Shown: piece by piece, positions 61,081 through 64,000 of the stretch | Layout of the letters: every line of letters begins with the position of its first letter | Position numbering within the stretch: position 1 is the first letter of the stretch | DNA from: VXLM01 sp034421575 | Lineage (GTDB): Bacteria > Chloroflexota > Dehalococcoidia > Lucifugimonadales > VXLM01 | Direction: 5' to 3' | Length of the DNA stretch: 64,000 nucleotides | Assembly: GCA_034421575.1 (NCBI GenBank) | Contig: DAOUKG010000079.1 | Coordinates: 46,780 to 110,779, forward strand | Translations under genes and position numbers: made by a program | Notes under the pieces: model-generated | Seen by the model: only the letters and a program-made list of their open reading frames with translations | What the model was told of the DNA's origin: nothing | Databases searched by the model: none

Positions 61081-62571
61081 TTGACTGTCTATCCCATCAT
61101 TCTCGCGGGGGGCTCGGGGACGCGCCTCTGGCCGCTGTCGCGAGAGTACTACCCGAAGCAGTTCCTGCCGCTGATCAACGCCGGTTCCAGCATGTTGCAG
61201 GAGACGCTGACACGCCTGGCCATGATCGAGGAGGCGGCGTCTCCCATCGTGGTGTGCAGTGAGTTGCATCGGTTCATTGTTGCCGATCAGCTGCGCGAGG
61301 CCGGAGTCGAAGCGACGAGCGTCATCGTCGAGCCGGCGGGCAGGAATACGGCGCCCGCCCTGACGCTTGGCGCGCTAAGGGCGTTGGACGTGTCGGGCGA
61401 CGGTGAGGACCCGATTCTCCTCGTCACACACTCCGATCATCTCATCACCGAGCCAAGGCGATTCCTCGATGCCTTCAAAGTAGGGCTGGCACTGGCGTCC
61501 GAGGGAAGCCTGGTGACGTTCGGAGTTCCGCCGACCGGGCCTGAAACGGGGTACGGGTATATCGAACAGGGTGGTCCACTCTCATCCGTAGAGGGGCAGG
61601 CGTACGCCATTCAGTCGTTCGTGGAGAAGCCCGACCGGCAGACCGCGACGCAATTCTGCGAGTCGGGCAATTATCTGTGGAACAGCGGCCTGTACATGAT
61701 GCGGGCGTCGGCGTGGCTGGAGCGGATCGAAAGGCACCGTCCGGACATCGCCGATGCCGTCCGTGTTGCGTATGAGAGGGGCAGCGACTTCTACGAGTAC
61801 TTCAAGCCCGACGAGGATGCGTTCCTCAAGTGTCCAAGCGACTCTATAGACTACGCGGTAATGGAGGGCGCGGGGTCATCCGCGGAGGAGGACAAGGACG
61901 GAACGACGGGATATGCCGTAGTGCCGATTGACGTGGGATGGTCGGATATCGGTTCATGGTCGACGCTGTGGGAGCAGCGCGAGCAGGATGACATGGGCAA
62001 TGTCCTGCAGGGCGACGTGTACACCGAGTCGACGAAGAACTCGCTCATACTCGGTGGGCACAGGCTCATCGCGGCAATCGGCCTGGAAGACGTCGTGGTG
62101 ATCGAGACTCCGGATGCCGTGTTGGTGGCACACAAGGACAGGGTGCAGGACATCAAGGGGGTCGTCGAGCAACTGAGGGAAGACGGTCGGTCGGAGGCGG
62201 ACATACACCGGAGGGTGCACCGTCCCTGGGGGACCTACGACGTGCTGGACGCGGGCGAGGGGTTCCAGGTCAAGCGCCTGACGATTTCACCCGGTGCGTC
62301 GGTGTCCTTTCAATTCCATCGCCATCGAGCGGAGCATTGGATCGTCGTGCGCGGGACGGCCAAAGTCACCAAGGATGGCGATGTCTTTCTGCTCGAGGAG
62401 AACGAGTCGGTCTCCATTCCTCAAGGGATGAAGCACCGGTTGGAGAACCCGGGAACGACGCCCTTGGAAGTAGTCGAGGCCCAGATGGGCGAATATCTTG
62501 GGGAAGACGACATCATCAGGCTTGAAGACGTCTATGACCGTGAGGTTGATTCAGGAGAGGACTCTCAGTAG
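61081..62571 (+). CDS. manC: Mannose-1-phosphate guanylyltransferase/mannose-6-phosphate isomerase (ManC/AlgA type)
   Basis: A bifunctional enzyme producing GDP-mannose. The pyrophosphorylase domain (1-350) starts PIILAGGSGTRLWPLSREYY and has GPETGYGYIEQ and FVEKPDRQTA. The C-terminal type II phosphomannose isomerase cupin has HRPWGTY, QFHRHRAEHWIVVRGTAKV and PQGMKHRLENPG. The start is probably TTG at 61081 (AGAGGGG upstream, canonical N-terminus), with GTG 61042 and ATG 61057 as in-frame alternatives. It shares the region with the ligase-type gene and feeds mannose, or fucose-type, residues into the polysaccharide. Confidence 0.92.
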   Translation: MTVYPIILAGGSGTRLWPLSREYYPKQFLPLINAGSSMLQETLTRLAMIEEAASPIVVCSELHRFIVADQLREAGVEATSVIVEPAGRNTAPALTLGALRALDVSGDGEDPILLVTHSDHLITEPRRFLDAFKVGLALASEGSLVTFGVPPTGPETGYGYIEQGGPLSSVEGQAYAIQSFVEKPDRQTATQFCESGNYLWNSGLYMMRASAWLERIERHRPDIADAVRVAYERGSDFYEYFKPDEDAFLKCPSDSIDYAVMEGAGSSAEEDKDGTTGYAVVPIDVGWSDIGSWSTLWEQREQDDMGNVLQGDVYTESTKNSLILGGHRLIAAIGLEDVVVIETPDAVLVAHKDRVQDIKGVVEQLREDGRSEADIHRRVHRPWGTYDVLDAGEGFQVKRLTISPGASVSFQFHRHRAEHWIVVRGTAKVTKDGDVFLLEENESVSIPQGMKHRLENPGTTPLEVVEAQMGEYLGEDDIIRLEDVYDREVDSGEDSQ

Positions 62572-62620
62572 GCAATCATCGAGGCAGGAACGGCACTCCG
62601 CAAGAGAAGGAGAACACAAC

Positions 62621-63649
62621 ATGAAGGCAATGGTGTACCACGGGAATCGAGACCTTCGACTGGAGAGCGTTCCTGATCCAAGTCCTGCCGAGGGCGAGGC
62701 ACTGCTGAAGGTCGACTACTGCGGAATCTGCGCTACCGACATCGAGGAATACGTGTACGGCCCGAAGTTCATCGCCGAGGGCAAGATGCCCATCATAACG
62801 GGCCACGAGGTAACCGCGACGGTCGTTGAGCCTCCCGCCGGGAGCGACGGGTTGAGTCCGGGAACCCGCGTGGCGCTGAACACGGTGTTGACCTGCGGTA
62901 CGTGCTTCTGGTGCAACAAGGGCGACACGCCGCAGTGCGAGCAGTTCACGGTCGTGGGGTTCGACCGGGACGGCGGACTGGCTGAGTACCTCGCATGGCC
63001 GGCCGAGGAACTGATTCCCCTACCCGACAGCGTGTCGAGCGAGTCGGCGGCGCTCATCGAGCCGTCCTCGGTGGCGCACCACTGTGTGCAGCGAGGCAAT
63101 ATCCAACCCGGCGAGACGGTGGCCGTCGTGGGGGCAGGCACTGTCGGAACGCTCGCGATGCAGATCGCCAAGGCCCAAGGGGCGCGGGTCTTCGTGGTGG
63201 ACGTCAAGCAGATGAGCCTCGATCTCGCCAGCGAGCTTGGGGCCGAGGTCGCGATCAACGCGGCGGAAGAGGACGCGGACGGCGTACTCAAGAGCCTCAC
63301 CGAGGGCCGCGGCCCGGATGTGGTGATAGACGCCGCCGGAGCGCCGAATACTCCCGCCGACTGCCTGCGGTACGTTCGGAGAGGCGGACGTGTGGTGCTG
63401 GTGGCGATCTACACGTCCACGCCGGAATTCGACTTCAACACGATCGTGGCGAATGAGAACACCGTCATAGGGACGATTGCCTATGGACGCCCAGACGTAC
63501 AGGCATCCGTTGACCTCATCGCGTCGGGGAAGCTAAAGACGACTCCGCTGATAACCGACCAAATAGGTATCGACGAGGTCATCGACGTTGGCTTCCCTCG
63601 GATGTTGGCGCCGACGAAGGACGTGTTCAGGATCCTGGTGAAGCCCTAG
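62621..63649 (+). CDS. Zinc-binding medium-chain alcohol dehydrogenase
   Basis: A 342-residue MDR enzyme. The catalytic zinc ligands are Cys37 (CGICATD) and His62/Glu63 (GHE), with structural-zinc Cys at 92, 95, 98 and 106. The cofactor loop is VGAGTVGTLAMQ near 172-183. It resembles sorbitol, threonine or 2,3-butanediol dehydrogenases; the substrate cannot be read. The ATG has AAGGAG eight bases upstream, so the longer frame within manC is rejected. It is 49 bases after manC and may be co-transcribed but functionally separate. Confidence 0.9.
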   Translation: MKAMVYHGNRDLRLESVPDPSPAEGEALLKVDYCGICATDIEEYVYGPKFIAEGKMPIITGHEVTATVVEPPAGSDGLSPGTRVALNTVLTCGTCFWCNKGDTPQCEQFTVVGFDRDGGLAEYLAWPAEELIPLPDSVSSESAALIEPSSVAHHCVQRGNIQPGETVAVVGAGTVGTLAMQIAKAQGARVFVVDVKQMSLDLASELGAEVAINAAEEDADGVLKSLTEGRGPDVVIDAAGAPNTPADCLRYVRRGGRVVLVAIYTSTPEFDFNTIVANENTVIGTIAYGRPDVQASVDLIASGKLKTTPLITDQIGIDEVIDVGFPRMLAPTKDVFRILVKP

Positions 63650-63659
63650 AGGGTGTCCA

Positions 63660-64000
63660 ACAGGGCACCGGAAACCGTTCATGGTGAACCCTTCGACTGG
63701 CTCAGGACAGGCTTGTCGAACCAGAATCGGCCCCTCGACCCTTCGACCCTTCGACAGACTTTCAAGTAACTGCCTGCGCTTACGTCGGGGCATCACCCTC
63801 ACCCCCGTATCGAGTACGGGGCAGGCTCTAGCCCTCTCCCACGACGGGCTGACAGGGGTAGGTAAAATCGGATTGCAAGTACAACTTAGTAGCTGTCATG
63901 CCCCCCGAGTGCCTGTCATTCCGACCGTAGGGAGGAATCTAAAATGCTACGCCATCGCCATGGATGTTTCAGAGTGCAGGGCTTGGTTTGAAGGATGAAC
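63660..64000. repeat. Repeat-filled right end of the window
   Basis: CCGTTCATGGTGAACCCTTC and GACTGGCTCAGGACAGG with GGCTTGTCGAACC (63675-63725), followed by CCTCACCCCCGTATCGAGTA and CCTCTCCCACGACGGG (63793-63850). No gene could be recognised in the last 350 bases. Confidence 0.6.

Overview
The window looks like a chromosomal segment of a GC-rich, free-living bacterium, most likely a Chloroflexota member close to the Dehalococcoidia/SAR202 group. That placement is an inference from gene content: repeated Gfo/Idh/MocA dehydrogenases, dihydrodipicolinate-synthase-like aldolases, VOC proteins, a MetE-like methyltransferase, a three-piece pnt transhydrogenase, DUF433/DUF5615 and DUF2283 toxin-antitoxin-type pairs, and many short palindromic intergenic repeats. 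No rRNA, tRNA, CRISPR array or prophage was recognised. One structured RNA, RNase P RNA, is present.

Layout. 1-4.7 kb: the 3' part of yidC overlapping jag, then pntAA-pntAB-pntB flanked by a pair of about 90-bp inverted repeats. 4.8-11.8 kb: catabolic genes (orphan ABC-2 permease, two divergent Gfo/Idh genes, a TIM-barrel hydrolase-like protein, MOSC, phosphotriesterase-like hydrolase, RidA). 12.1-20.7 kb: a PadR/Kelch-propeller pair behind a consensus promoter abutting the start codon, then MoxR-DUF58-DUF4129, a 59-aa membrane protein, an SDR and an FG-GAP membrane protein. 20.8-26 kb: three paralogous DapA-family aldolases interleaved with two His-rich VOC proteins and a Uma2 protein, then a toxin-antitoxin-like pair. 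26-28.5 kb: MmsA-type aldehyde dehydrogenase with a small helical partner, and rnpB.

28.7-40.2 kb: housekeeping and information-processing genes (a serine recombinase that appears to have lost its catalytic residues, a C4 zinc-ribbon coiled-coil protein, pyruvate kinase, polyprenyl synthase, metG, rsmI, a NYN-LOTUS protein, YqeK, HIT). 40.4-50.2 kb: accessory catabolic genes, a DUF433/DUF5615 pair, a MutY lacking the Fe-S cluster cysteines, a GH42-like protein and an AAA_14 ATPase preceded by a 37-bp palindrome. 50.8-56 kb: CinA, Nudix, MetE-like, HisG and an Asp/Glu racemase-family enzyme. 55.9-57.9 kb: a 2-kb gene-free repeat cluster with a roughly 400-bp direct duplication and a 221-bp MITE-like element flanked by a 9-bp target duplication. 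57.9-63.7 kb: surface polysaccharide genes (epimerase, O-antigen ligase/polymerase, GDP-mannose synthesis) and a zinc alcohol dehydrogenase.

The catabolic genes read as parallel modules for unusual organic acids, sugars or lactones (dehydrogenases, aldolases, hydrolases, VOC enzymes) with no assigned substrates. The features most worth follow-up are the DapA/VOC cluster, the 12-21 kb MoxR/Kelch/FG-GAP region, the inactive recombinase, the MITE-like insertion and the palindrome upstream of the AAA_14 gene. Start codons were chosen by ribosome-binding sites and family N-termini and are flagged where uncertain.
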